Positions 9,016-16,629 of a stretch of 64,000 bases of DNA are shown here, in pieces. This DNA is from Vibrio rumoiensis 1S-45 (GTDB taxonomy: Bacteria; Pseudomonadota; Gammaproteobacteria; Enterobacterales; Vibrionaceae): contig NZ_AJYK02000012.1 of assembly GCF_000286955.2 (NCBI RefSeq), positions 1-64,000 of the forward strand, read 5' to 3'. Under the pieces are notes generated by a model, which saw only the letters and a list, made by a program, of their open reading frames with translations, searched no databases and was not told the origin of the DNA. Numbering within the stretch: the first letter of the stretch is position 1; every line of letters begins with the position of its first letter. The translations under genes were made by a program, and so were the position numbers.

Positions 9016-10146
9016 ATGCCAAACAATCTCCAAACCCCTTATTTCATGATTGACGAGTCTAAGCTTATCCATAATCTTGAAATTGCAAAAAAACTTAAAG
9101 AATTAAGTGGTGTGAAATTAGTGTTAGCACTCAAGTGTTTTTCTACTTGGGGTGTGTTCGACATCATTAAACCTTATCTTGATGGCACGACAAGTAGTGG
9201 CCCTTACGAAGTTAAGTTAGGCTACGAAACCTTTGGAAAAGAGACACACGCTTACAGTGTCGGCTACAGCGAAGAAGATGTAAAAGCGGTGGTTGGCATG
9301 TGTGACAAGATGATCTTCAACTCATTAAGTCAACTTAACGCACATCGTCACCTTGTGGAAGGCAAGGCATCTATTGGTATTCGTTTAAATCCGGGCGTGA
9401 GCCGAGCTGGGCAAGATTTAGCCGATCCCGCGCGTCAATTTTCTCGCTTAGGTGTGCAAGAAGGGCAGTTAACCAGTGAGCTCTTTGATGAGCTTGATGG
9501 CGTGATGTTCCACATGAACTGTGAGAACAAATCGGCGGATGATTTCATTGACCTGCTCACCAGTATTTCACAACGTTTCGGTGCCTATTTAGATAAGCTT
9601 GACTGGGTGAGCCTTGGTGGCGGTGTATTCTTTACTTGGCCGGGTTATGAAGTAGAAAAGTTGGCTCAAGCATTAAAGCATTTTAGTGAAAAACATGGCG
9701 TACAGGTTTACTTGGAGCCAGGTGAGGCGATCATTACCAAAACAGCCGATTTAGTGGTTACCGTGGTGGATATTGTTGAAAATGGTATGAAAACGGCCAT
9801 TGTGGATTCTGCGACTGAAGCTCATCGCCTAGATACTTTGATTTATAATGAACCAGCTTCGATTGGTGAGGCTTCTGAAAGTGGTGACCACGAATATGTC
9901 ATTGGTTCTTGTTCTTGTCTTGCTGGGGATCAGTTCTGTATTGCTCGCTTTGACGAGCCATTAAAAATAGGTCAGCGTTTACACATATTAGATAGTGCCG
10001 GCTATACCATGGTAAAACTAAACTGGTTTAATGGTTTAAAAATGCCGAGTGTGTATTGCCAACGCAGCAATGGTGAGATCCAAAAACTCAATGAATTTGA
10101 CTATCAAGACTTTAAGCGGACTTTGTCGCAGTGGTCGGTTAGCTAA
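9016..10146 (+). CDS. nspC: Carboxynorspermidine decarboxylase
   Basis: Decarboxylates carboxynorspermidine to norspermidine, the last step of the pathway; it also acts on carboxyspermidine in characterised family members. It is a fold-type III PLP decarboxylase: the Schiff-base lysine is Lys40 in LALKCF, the glycine-rich phosphate-binding loop is SLGGGVFF, and the C-terminal GSCSCLAGD holds the catalytic Cys and Asp from the partner subunit. At 376 residues it has the family length. No strong Shine-Dalgarno is visible before the ATG. In V. cholerae NspC supports biofilm formation through norspermidine signalling; that is family knowledge. A terminator follows. Confidence 0.95.
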   Translation: MPNNLQTPYFMIDESKLIHNLEIAKKLKELSGVKLVLALKCFSTWGVFDIIKPYLDGTTSSGPYEVKLGYETFGKETHAYSVGYSEEDVKAVVGMCDKMIFNSLSQLNAHRHLVEGKASIGIRLNPGVSRAGQDLADPARQFSRLGVQEGQLTSELFDELDGVMFHMNCENKSADDFIDLLTSISQRFGAYLDKLDWVSLGGGVFFTWPGYEVEKLAQALKHFSEKHGVQVYLEPGEAIITKTADLVVTVVDIVENGMKTAIVDSATEAHRLDTLIYNEPASIGEASESGDHEYVIGSCSCLAGDQFCIARFDEPLKIGQRLHILDSAGYTMVKLNWFNGLKMPSVYCQRSNGEIQKLNEFDYQDFKRTLSQWSVS

Positions 10147-10215
10147 TTCGAAGTCATTTGGGAACAGTGGTTGAAAGTTTGATAAGGAATATCACTTTCG
10201 CTTGTGAATTGTCAG

Positions 10216-10256
10216 AAAATGCCGTCATGTTGAATCATGGTGGCATTTTTTCTTTT
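10216..10256 (+). terminator. Terminator of nspC
   Basis: AATGCC pairs with GGCATT and CATG with CATG around a short loop (two wobble positions between), followed by TTTTTTCTTTT. Confidence 0.8.
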
Positions 10257-10332
10257 CAAAGAGAAATGAAGGGCATAGAGTAAAGGAGCTAACAAAATAC
10301 GTTGTTTGTTATGAAATGAAGGAGTGCTCGCT

Positions 10333-10668
10333 ATGCTCGTTAAATCGTCAAATGTTATTGCTCAACATGGTGCTAAATCAGCGCAGTTATTACTGGTTTT
10401 TTTAGAGGAGCAACCAAAAGAATTTCAACACAAGCTCATTCCTAACTTGGATTATATCGATCCAAGAGCACTAAATGATAATGGTATTACTCTACTTGAA
10501 GTTAGCCATATCGCAGGGAATCAGTACACTTTATCTTATCAATATGATTGGTTTGTATTCAGTGGTTGTACCGATACCGATCTGACTGGCACAGATAAAA
10601 ATAAAGTGTCCTTTAACATATCAGAAAATGGCGATCTTACTTTTGATCTTAGTGCTTTAGGTTTGTAA
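10333..10668 (+). CDS. Small conserved-type hypothetical protein after nspC
   Basis: An 111-residue soluble acidic protein. I chose ATG 10333 because GGAG at 10321-10324 lies 8 nt upstream; the GTG at 10324 overlaps that site. No signal peptide or membrane segment. The N-terminal half is helical and the C-terminal half looks like beta strands (YTLSYQYDWFVFSGC ... VSFNIS ... LTFDLS). It has its own terminator and is separated from nspC by another, so it is probably independent. I do not recognise a family. Position next to nspC is no proof of a polyamine role. Confidence 0.75.
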   Translation: MLVKSSNVIAQHGAKSAQLLLVFLEEQPKEFQHKLIPNLDYIDPRALNDNGITLLEVSHIAGNQYTLSYQYDWFVFSGCTDTDLTGTDKNKVSFNISENGDLTFDLSALGL

Positions 10669-10687
10669 TTTTAGAAAGCTTATTGAT

Positions 10688-10724
10688 AAGGTGAGGCTTG
10701 TTTGTGAAGCCTTACCTTTTTATT
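10688..10724. terminator. Bidirectional terminator between convergent genes
   Basis: AAGGTGAGGCTT pairs with AAGCCTTACCTT (10688-10699 with 10707-10718; one G-T wobble), followed by T's on the plus strand. It serves the 111-residue gene and possibly the convergent GcvR-like gene. Confidence 0.75.
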
Positions 10725-10731
10725 TCCAGCC

Positions 10732-11253
10732 TTAGAGTGTTTCGTTAATGACTCGTGTGCCAGCACTAATAGCTTGTAATTCAGAGATAATATCTTGGAT
10801 GTTGGTTTCAGAAGGGATTTGAATACTTAACCGAGAGGTAAACATGCCTTCTTGAATTCCGGTTTCGCCCGCTAGAAATACGCGATGACTATGAATGCTT
10901 AGAATTTGTGCTCGTTCTTTTTCAAGAGTATGGGTGATTTCGCTGACAATACCAGAGCGTTCATCAGTATCAAACCTTAGCTCATAGACTTCTTCTTCAG
11001 GATGTTTTATAGGCGTAGCAGGCGCGAAATGAACAGTAAGGCTTGGTTCGGATAAAAACGCTTGCTGAATGGCGTTTACTTGATCGGTGGGGCATTCAAT
11101 TTTGATGAGGCCAGCCACTTGTTGATCTAAATAGTTAATCTTACTCACGACCCAACGAGCATGGCTTTGGTGACTCATTAAAGCTAGTCGTTTCAACGAT
11201 GTAGGCTGGGCTTCACCCGAAAAGTTAACGATAAATAAGGTGGATTCAGACAT
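10732..11253 (-). CDS. ACT-domain protein, GcvR-like
   Basis: A 173-residue protein built of two ACT-type domains (about 5-75 and 90-170), with the second carrying the typical opening FDTDERSGIVSEITHTLE. This matches proteins annotated as glycine cleavage system transcriptional repressor (GcvR), which in E. coli binds glycine and antagonises GcvA. It has no DNA-binding motif of its own, as expected for GcvR. I chose the second of two adjacent ATGs because GGAG lies 6 nt before it. No gcvA is visible in the window. Vibrio carries several GcvR-like paralogues, so the exact partner is uncertain. Confidence 0.8.
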   Translation of the reverse strand: MSESTLFIVNFSGEAQPTSLKRLALMSHQSHARWVVSKINYLDQQVAGLIKIECPTDQVNAIQQAFLSEPSLTVHFAPATPIKHPEEEVYELRFDTDERSGIVSEITHTLEKERAQILSIHSHRVFLAGETGIQEGMFTSRLSIQIPSETNIQDIISELQAISAGTRVINETL

Positions 11254-11387
11254 CATATTCTCCCATTACCATTATTTAACCAGTTTCAATACTTATAAGT
11301 GTATCCACCAAATGGGAAAAAGCATCATTGAAATCTTAAAATTACTGTATTCGTTTCCAATTTATTTGTATTTTTAATTCACTTTAC

Positions 11388-12293
11388 TTAAAAACGGACT
11401 GAAAAATTTAAGGAGACAAATTGTGAATCAAACGGCGCACCAGAATCTATAGCAAAATTCGCCGCATCTTGATTGCCAAACCAAGGTGTAGTATTAAAGC
11501 TGGCGTCTGCATCTGCGCCCCATGAATCTGTGACCCAATGGTGAATATGCCCTACAGGGTTTAAGAAAAATAAACTGATATTCCCTAAAATGCTTGAACC
11601 AAAAACTTCACCATCCATTTCAGTAGTCAAATAATGCTCGGCTTTATACATACTTTCACCCACCATCGCGCCAAAAAAAGGTGTGATAAATAAATCTTGC
11701 CAAGATGGGACTTCTGCAAACGCTTCTACACCGTATTCCCAGAAAAATGTCGACATGGTAAATGAATAAAGGAATGAGTCGAATTCATTAAAACCTGAAT
11801 GGCGGGCAGCGGTGTAATACACACCACCAAAATATGGGTGCATAATATAATTAAGATAATGGGCATCCTCATCCCATACCGGGCCTTCAGACACATTTTC
11901 TTTCCACTTATCCCCTAATCCACTTAACGAGCGTTGATCGCTGTCCCATTTTGTTACACTTTCTGGTAATAATGTCATTAGGCCGACGGTGGCGACACTG
12001 AGCCCTAAAATAGTGTAAGTTTGTTCTAAGAGGTAATCCCAATCTCTACCATCCGATGTAGTAAGGTAACGTGGTATGTTGTCACTATTGGTCGCTGCAT
12101 TAGCATTGAGATTTAATGAAAAATCTTTATTGGCTTTTGGTGGCTGGCAATAAGTTTCATTGGCAATGTTGATATCACAGCTTACGGAATAGGAAAATGA
12201 ACCGTATTGCAGGGGCGTATCGGCTGATGTCGGGCTTGCAAACGCAATACTTGGGATGCTGGTAATCAATGCAACGATGGCAGATTTATTCAC
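11388..12293 (-). CDS. DUF3943 family exported protein
   Basis: A 301-residue protein with a GTG start and a cleavable signal peptide (MNKSAIVALITSIPSIAFA). A hydrophobic segment near 95-115 (YTILGLSVATVGLMTLLPE) is followed by a region rich in aromatic residues and His (YLNYIMHPYFGGVYYTAARHSG, HHWVTD). These features match DUF3943. The protein ends in FSLNFSVRF, which ends with an aromatic residue as outer-membrane beta-barrel strands often do. Divergent from the CinA-like gene. Function unknown; outer-membrane or periplasmic placement is inference. AAGGA precedes the GTG by about 11 nt. Confidence 0.8.
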   Translation of the reverse strand: MNKSAIVALITSIPSIAFASPTSADTPLQYGSFSYSVSCDINIANETYCQPPKANKDFSLNLNANAATNSDNIPRYLTTSDGRDWDYLLEQTYTILGLSVATVGLMTLLPESVTKWDSDQRSLSGLGDKWKENVSEGPVWDEDAHYLNYIMHPYFGGVYYTAARHSGFNEFDSFLYSFTMSTFFWEYGVEAFAEVPSWQDLFITPFFGAMVGESMYKAEHYLTTEMDGEVFGSSILGNISLFFLNPVGHIHHWVTDSWGADADASFNTTPWFGNQDAANFAIDSGAPFDSQFVSLNFSVRF

Positions 12294-12465
12294 TCGGTAT
12301 ATCCTTATTTTTCGGGTGATTCATTGATTACAACTTATGCTAGCGTTCAAGGTGTTGGATAATATCAATAAAACGTTCAACAATGTTCAAGTTTCTATAT
12401 TGTTTTCGTATTTATTTGTTCCGAATAATTCATTTTATCAATATAAAAATCAAGAGGGTTAGTAG
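12294..12465. promoter_or_regulatory. Divergent promoter region, DUF3943 gene/cinA-like
   Basis: 172-bp divergent intergenic region, very AT-rich. GTTCAA occurs three times within about 50 bp (near 12345-12390). This could be a binding-site cluster or chance. No consensus promoter was fixed. Confidence 0.35.
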
Positions 12466-13674
12466 ATGGTCAAAATTTCCATGCTGAGTACAGGGGAAGA
12501 GGTATTACATGGCGACATTGTTGATACTAATGCGTCTTGGTTATCGGAACTGTTTTTTGAGCAAGGTTTCGCTCTCGATTATCGAAGTACCGTTGGCGAT
12601 CAACTTGAAGAATTAACCACCGAGATTATTGCACTCAGTCAGCGTAGTGACGTTGTTATAGTAAATGGAGGCTTAGGACCTACAAGTGATGATTTAAGCT
12701 CTCTTGCGGCAGCTCAAGCAGCTGGAGTTGCACTTGAATTAAACCAAGAGTGGTTGGCGACCATCACCGAGTATTTTTCACGTATTGGCCGTCCTATGGC
12801 TGACAGTAATGCAAAGCAAGCGATGCTTCCGCAGGGCGCTATAGTTATCGATAACCCAGTTGGCACAGCATGTGGATTTAGTATCGAATTAAACGGTGCA
12901 CTGGTTTTGTTTACCCCAGGAGTGCCGTTTGAATTTAAAAAAATGGTACGTGATGAAATCTTACCGACTTTAAAATCACGCTTTCCTGATGTTGAAAGAT
13001 TAGTATGCAATAAGATTTATACCTTCGGTCTAGGTGAATCTGGAATTGCGGATACATTAAGCTCGTTAGATATACCAGAGGCTTTTAGCTTAGGTTACCG
13101 TTCGTACATGCCTTTTATTGAAGTGAAAGTATTTAGTCCGTATTCAGATTCAAAAATTGAAACGGTATTAACTGCGATTACAGAACAATTGAAAGATAAT
13201 GTATTAGGTATTAATCAGCCATTAATTGAAGTCTTAGGTGATGGGTTGATGGATAAACAATGGCAGTTATCTGCATTAGAGCAAGTGACTGGTGGTGAAT
13301 TAGCGCGCCAAATGTATCAATCTGAATCAACCCAGCAATCATTCATTCAAAGTGTTGTTGATAATCAAGCTGAACCATTAACTGAATTGACGGATGCGTT
13401 ATTGCTGGCCAATGAATACCGTTTGGATACGCAATCCGATATTGTTTTAGCCAATTTTAAACTAGATGATGAAAGCTTTGCTTTAGCATTGAGCTCTAAA
13501 CTAGGAAATTACGTTCAAAATGTGACTTTTAAGCGTACTTATCCGATTAAAGCTCAGCAAGTATTAATCACTACGGTACTATTAGATATGTTGCGTCGTC
13601 ATATTAACGATGAATCTCCATTCGTGGAATTTGGGCATTTTGAACGGTTATCCGTTATTGAGAGAAAGCAATGA
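12466..13674 (+). CDS. CinA-like protein (MoaB/Mog fold N-terminal domain)
   Basis: Residues 1 to about 170 form a MoCF/CinA-type domain with the N-terminal signature STGEEVLHGDIVDTN and the motif NGGLGPTSDD (about 68-77), and TPGVPFEFK near 150. CinA-family proteins act on pyridine-nucleotide salvage (NMN deamidation and ADP-ribose pyrophosphatase activities in studied members). The C-terminal half is diverged: I do not see a canonical PncC catalytic domain, so NMN deamidase activity is uncertain. At 402 residues it resembles the YfaY type. GAGGG lies before the ATG. The next gene overlaps by ATGA, so the two are translationally coupled. Confidence 0.85.
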   Translation: MVKISMLSTGEEVLHGDIVDTNASWLSELFFEQGFALDYRSTVGDQLEELTTEIIALSQRSDVVIVNGGLGPTSDDLSSLAAAQAAGVALELNQEWLATITEYFSRIGRPMADSNAKQAMLPQGAIVIDNPVGTACGFSIELNGALVLFTPGVPFEFKKMVRDEILPTLKSRFPDVERLVCNKIYTFGLGESGIADTLSSLDIPEAFSLGYRSYMPFIEVKVFSPYSDSKIETVLTAITEQLKDNVLGINQPLIEVLGDGLMDKQWQLSALEQVTGGELARQMYQSESTQQSFIQSVVDNQAEPLTELTDALLLANEYRLDTQSDIVLANFKLDDESFALALSSKLGNYVQNVTFKRTYPIKAQQVLITTVLLDMLRRHINDESPFVEFGHFERLSVIERKQ

Positions 13675-13952
13675 ATGTAGATAAAGCGAAGAAACGTATC
13701 GCCAAAAAAGTAAAAAATGGGTTTAAAGGTTACCCACTTGTCACGATTACTTACTTTGGCCAAGACAAGGATTTAGCCACCGAGGTCTCGATTAGCTATC
13801 TAGAGGCGGAAGGAGAGCAAGTTCAGGTACAAAATTTTAAATGTGAAAATGAAATTAGAGATGATGAAACCATTCAGTCTGTTCTGTTAAAAGTTATCGA
13901 ACGATCGAATGCAGCAAGTGTAGTAGAGGAGGACGGCATAACCCTTCTTTAA
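13671..13952 (+). CDS. Small hypothetical protein coupled to cinA-like gene
   Basis: A 93-residue protein. It starts with a very basic segment (MNVDKAKKRIAKKVKNGFKGY) and becomes acidic towards the C-terminus (EDGITLL). Its start overlaps the preceding stop in ATGA, so translation is probably coupled. No signal peptide or transmembrane segment. I do not recognise a domain. A hairpin downstream (13972-14011) may terminate the pair. Confidence 0.75.
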   Translation: MNVDKAKKRIAKKVKNGFKGYPLVTITYFGQDKDLATEVSISYLEAEGEQVQVQNFKCENEIRDDETIQSVLLKVIERSNAASVVEEDGITLL

Positions 13953-13971
13953 ATGAAGTTTTCTAACATAC

Positions 13972-14011
13972 TCAATACCCACAGAATTTTTTAGCGTTTT
14001 CTGTTGGGTAT
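13972..14011 (+). terminator. Possible terminator after the cinA-like operon
   Basis: AATACCCA.CAGAA pairs with TTCTG.TTGGGTATT with one bulge. The loop is T-rich but no U-run follows the stem, so termination may be weak. Confidence 0.45.
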
Positions 14012-14112
14012 TTGAGCATTTGGTTACTGATTAAGTTGTTCATGACATTTACATGACAAATGAAATGAGTGTTTTTCATAATGTGCGCTGATGATTTTAA
14101 ATGAGATGTATT

Positions 14113-14868
14113 ATGAAATTATCAACACTTTTACCAGCACTACCTATTCTGTTTATTACCACATCTACTTACGCTGCTGATGAATCAACCTCTGTAACGG
14201 ATAGTGGAAAACTTTCTGGTGGTGCTAAGCTAGGCTTTATTTATTCTAATGCTTCTACCAGTTCGACATCCTTGAATTCAGGTGGCTGGCTGAAGTATGA
14301 GAAAGAAAAATGGACAAACGATTTTAAGGCTAGCACCTACTATACAAAGTCCTCTGATTCTGAAGATGATGGAACCAACAAATATTCATTAAGTTATAAG
14401 GTTTCTTATCAGATTGCTGAACGATATAAAGCTTTTATTGATAATGAATATGAGCATGACCAATTTGAAACTTATCGTGCGGTCTATTCAATGACCACTG
14501 GTATAGAAAGAGCGTTAATTAAAACTGAATCTAGTGAATTGAATGTTGGTGGTGGTCCTGGTTATCGTTACAGTAAACGACAGACGAATGATATTGATGC
14601 ACCTAATCAGGTATCTGAAGATTTAATTGCTAACGCTTTCATCAACGGAAAAACAAAACTAACCGATAGTCTTTCCATTGGTGGGGATGCCGAAGTTGAT
14701 TATGGTGAATCTAATACAACCTATACTTTTGGTGCAAATTTAAGCAATAAGTTAGTCGGTAATGTGGCGTTAGTTTTAGATGCTCAATATATTTATAATA
14801 CCGAAGTTGCTTCGGATAAAAGTAACGATGAGATCTACACCACTGTAAGTATCAGCTACGATTTCTAA
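14113..14868 (+). CDS. DUF481 outer-membrane protein (YdiY-like)
   Basis: A 251-residue exported protein. A signal peptide (MKLSTLLPALPILFITTSTYAAD) supports starting at ATG 14113 rather than 14101. The mature part has alternating polar/aromatic beta strands (GGAKLGFIYSNAS, GGWLKYEKEKWTNDFKAS, YSLSYKVSYQIAERYKAFI) and ends in a C-terminal aromatic residue (VSISYDF), the outer-membrane insertion signal. This matches DUF481, the putative salt-induced outer-membrane protein family. Monocistronic, closed by a strong bidirectional terminator. Role in cation or salt response is family annotation, not proven. Confidence 0.85.
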   Translation: MKLSTLLPALPILFITTSTYAADESTSVTDSGKLSGGAKLGFIYSNASTSSTSLNSGGWLKYEKEKWTNDFKASTYYTKSSDSEDDGTNKYSLSYKVSYQIAERYKAFIDNEYEHDQFETYRAVYSMTTGIERALIKTESSELNVGGGPGYRYSKRQTNDIDAPNQVSEDLIANAFINGKTKLTDSLSIGGDAEVDYGESNTTYTFGANLSNKLVGNVALVLDAQYIYNTEVASDKSNDEIYTTVSISYDF

Positions 14869-14952
14869 ATTCATTCGCGTGTATTGAAATAGATGCTCAT
14901 TTCATGAGTTGATTGGCTTATGTGAAAGCATGTAAAGTAAGGTACAAAACGA

Positions 14953-14993
14953 AAAAAGGCTAAGTCTTCATATTAAGACTTAGCCTTTTTGTT
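14953..14993. terminator. Bidirectional terminator between DUF481 gene and yfaE
   Basis: AAAAAGGCTAAGTCTT pairs with AAGACTTAGCCTTTTT (14953-14968 and 14975-14990), a 16-bp perfect stem with A-run and T-run flanks, so it works on both strands. Confidence 0.92.
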
Positions 14994-15054
14994 ATTAATA
15001 TACGTAAGTGATATCAAAATGCAGAATTCACATCTAATCTTTTAGGCAGTCATA

Positions 15055-15333
15055 TTAGGCGCGTTGTTTTACTGATTGGTAACGAACATGCTCTAAAACT
15101 ACATCTGATTTAGCCTTGCAGATACAAGGTAAAATTTCTTTTGGATGAGTAAATGCCAATGCAAATCCAACATATTCGACATCACCAGAAACCAACTCAC
15201 ACTTGCAAGCGCCACAATGCCCATCACGGCATTGAAACTCAGGTGCTAAATTGGCTTGCTCCATCGCTTCTAATAAAGTATCGGATGGGTTAATCAATAT
15301 TTGACGGTTATGGTTGATTTGCATTTTTTTCAT
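15055..15333 (-). CDS. yfaE: 2Fe-2S ferredoxin-like RNR maintenance protein
   Basis: A 92-residue plant-type ferredoxin. The cluster ligands are visible as CRDGHCGACKC near residues 35-45 with the fourth cysteine at LPCICKA near 68-72. YfaE in E. coli delivers electrons to regenerate the diferric-tyrosyl cofactor of NrdB. It lies 16 nt after nrdB in the same direction, the standard nrdA-nrdB-yfaE order. Cytoplasmic. The ribosome site is weak, which suggests coupling to nrdB. Confidence 0.92.
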   Translation of the reverse strand: MKKMQINHNRQILINPSDTLLEAMEQANLAPEFQCRDGHCGACKCELVSGDVEYVGFALAFTHPKEILPCICKAKSDVVLEHVRYQSVKQRA

Positions 15334-15349
15334 AAGTAATTAGTGCCTA

Positions 15350-16483
15350 TTACAGTTCAAAATCACCGAAGTCACCCGAATCGACTTCATTATCGATTTG
15401 GCCAACTAGATAAGAACTGATTTCAGCTTCTTGTGGGGCAACTTGTACGTTATCTGAAGATAACCAAGCATTGATCCAAGGGATTGGATTGCTAGTCGCA
15501 TTAGGATAAGCCATATCTAAACCAACTGCTTGCATGCGAATGTTCGTAATGTACTCAACATATTGACAAAGAATATCTTTATTTAAGCCAATCATTGAAC
15601 CATCTTTAAATAGGTATTCTGCCCATTCTTTTTCTTGTTCTGCCGCTTGTTTGAATAGATCAAAACACTCTTGTTTACATTCTTCAGCAATTTGCATAAA
15701 GCTGAAATCATCTTGACCATTTCGTAAGATATTCAGCATGTGCTGTGTACCAGTCAGATGAAGAGCTTCATCACGAGCAATCAATTTGATGATCTTAGCA
15801 TTACCTTCCATCAGCTCACGCTCAGCAAACGCAAATGAACACGCAAAGCTGACATAAAAACGAATGGCCTCTAATGCATTGACAGACATTAAGCATAGGT
15901 ACAATTGTTTTTTCAGATCGTACAAGCTAACTTTAACCGTCTCACCATTAAGTGTGTGTGTACCTTCACCATAGCGGTGGTAATCATTTGTTAAACGGAT
16001 CAATTCATCGTAGTAATGTGCAATGTCTTTCGCACGCTTTACAATGTGCTCGTTTTCGACGATATCATCAAATACAACACTTGGATTGTTCACAATATTA
16101 CGGATGATGTGCGTGTAAGAACGAGAATGGATAGTTTCAGAGAAAGACCACGTTTCAATCCAGGTTTCTAATTCAGGCAAAGATACTAATGGTAAAAGAG
16201 CAACGTTAGGGCTACGGCCTTGTATTGAATCCAGCAGTGTTTGATATTTTAAATTACTGATAAAAATGTGTTTTTCATGCTCAGGTAACTTATTGTAATC
16301 AATACGGTCACTTGATACATCGACTTCTTCTGGACGCCAGAAAAAGGATAATTGTTTTTCGATCAGTTTTTCGAAAATTTCGAATTTTTGTTGGTCATAA
16401 CGAGCAACGTTGACGGACTGACCTAGAAACATAGGTTCTTTTAATTGATCATTTTTATTCTGATTAAAAATACTGTAAGCCAT
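15350..16483 (-). CDS. nrdB: Ribonucleoside-diphosphate reductase beta subunit, class Ia
   Basis: The R2 subunit houses the diiron centre and tyrosyl radical that start catalysis in NrdA. Diiron ligands can be seen in RPEEVD (near 52-57), ENEHIV (142-147) and [13 protein letters not shown] (about 235-247), and the C-terminal tail (SGDFGDFEL) that docks on NrdA is intact. 377 residues, the family length. GAGGTTAAC precedes the ATG. It lies 146 bp downstream of nrdA, a gap with two small hairpins. Confidence 0.97.
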   Translation of the reverse strand: MAYSIFNQNKNDQLKEPMFLGQSVNVARYDQQKFEIFEKLIEKQLSFFWRPEEVDVSSDRIDYNKLPEHEKHIFISNLKYQTLLDSIQGRSPNVALLPLVSLPELETWIETWSFSETIHSRSYTHIIRNIVNNPSVVFDDIVENEHIVKRAKDIAHYYDELIRLTNDYHRYGEGTHTLNGETVKVSLYDLKKQLYLCLMSVNALEAIRFYVSFACSFAFAERELMEGNAKIIKLIARDEALHLTGTQHMLNILRNGQDDFSFMQIAEECKQECFDLFKQAAEQEKEWAEYLFKDGSMIGLNKDILCQYVEYITNIRMQAVGLDMAYPNATSNPIPWINAWLSSDNVQVAPQEAEISSYLVGQIDNEVDSGDFGDFEL

Positions 16484-16560
16484 GTTAACCTCTTAAATGA
16501 ACGGTGATCCTCACCACTCATCGTGCAACTTATTGAGTAAAGATAAGTGAAATGCACGTT

Positions 16561-16608
16561 TACCATTATGGTAATTCTTAATGAAAGCAGCCTGCGGTAA
16601 GGCAGGCT
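16561..16608 (-). promoter_or_regulatory. Hairpins in the nrdA-nrdB spacer
   Basis: TACCAT-t-ATGGTA (16561-16573) and AGCCTGC/GCAGGCT (16589-16595 and 16602-16608) are both perfect. No U-run follows on the minus strand, so they are more likely transcript-stability or processing elements setting the NrdA:NrdB ratio than terminators. That role is inference. Confidence 0.4.
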
Positions 16609-16629
16609 ACGTAAAATCATGAATAATGA

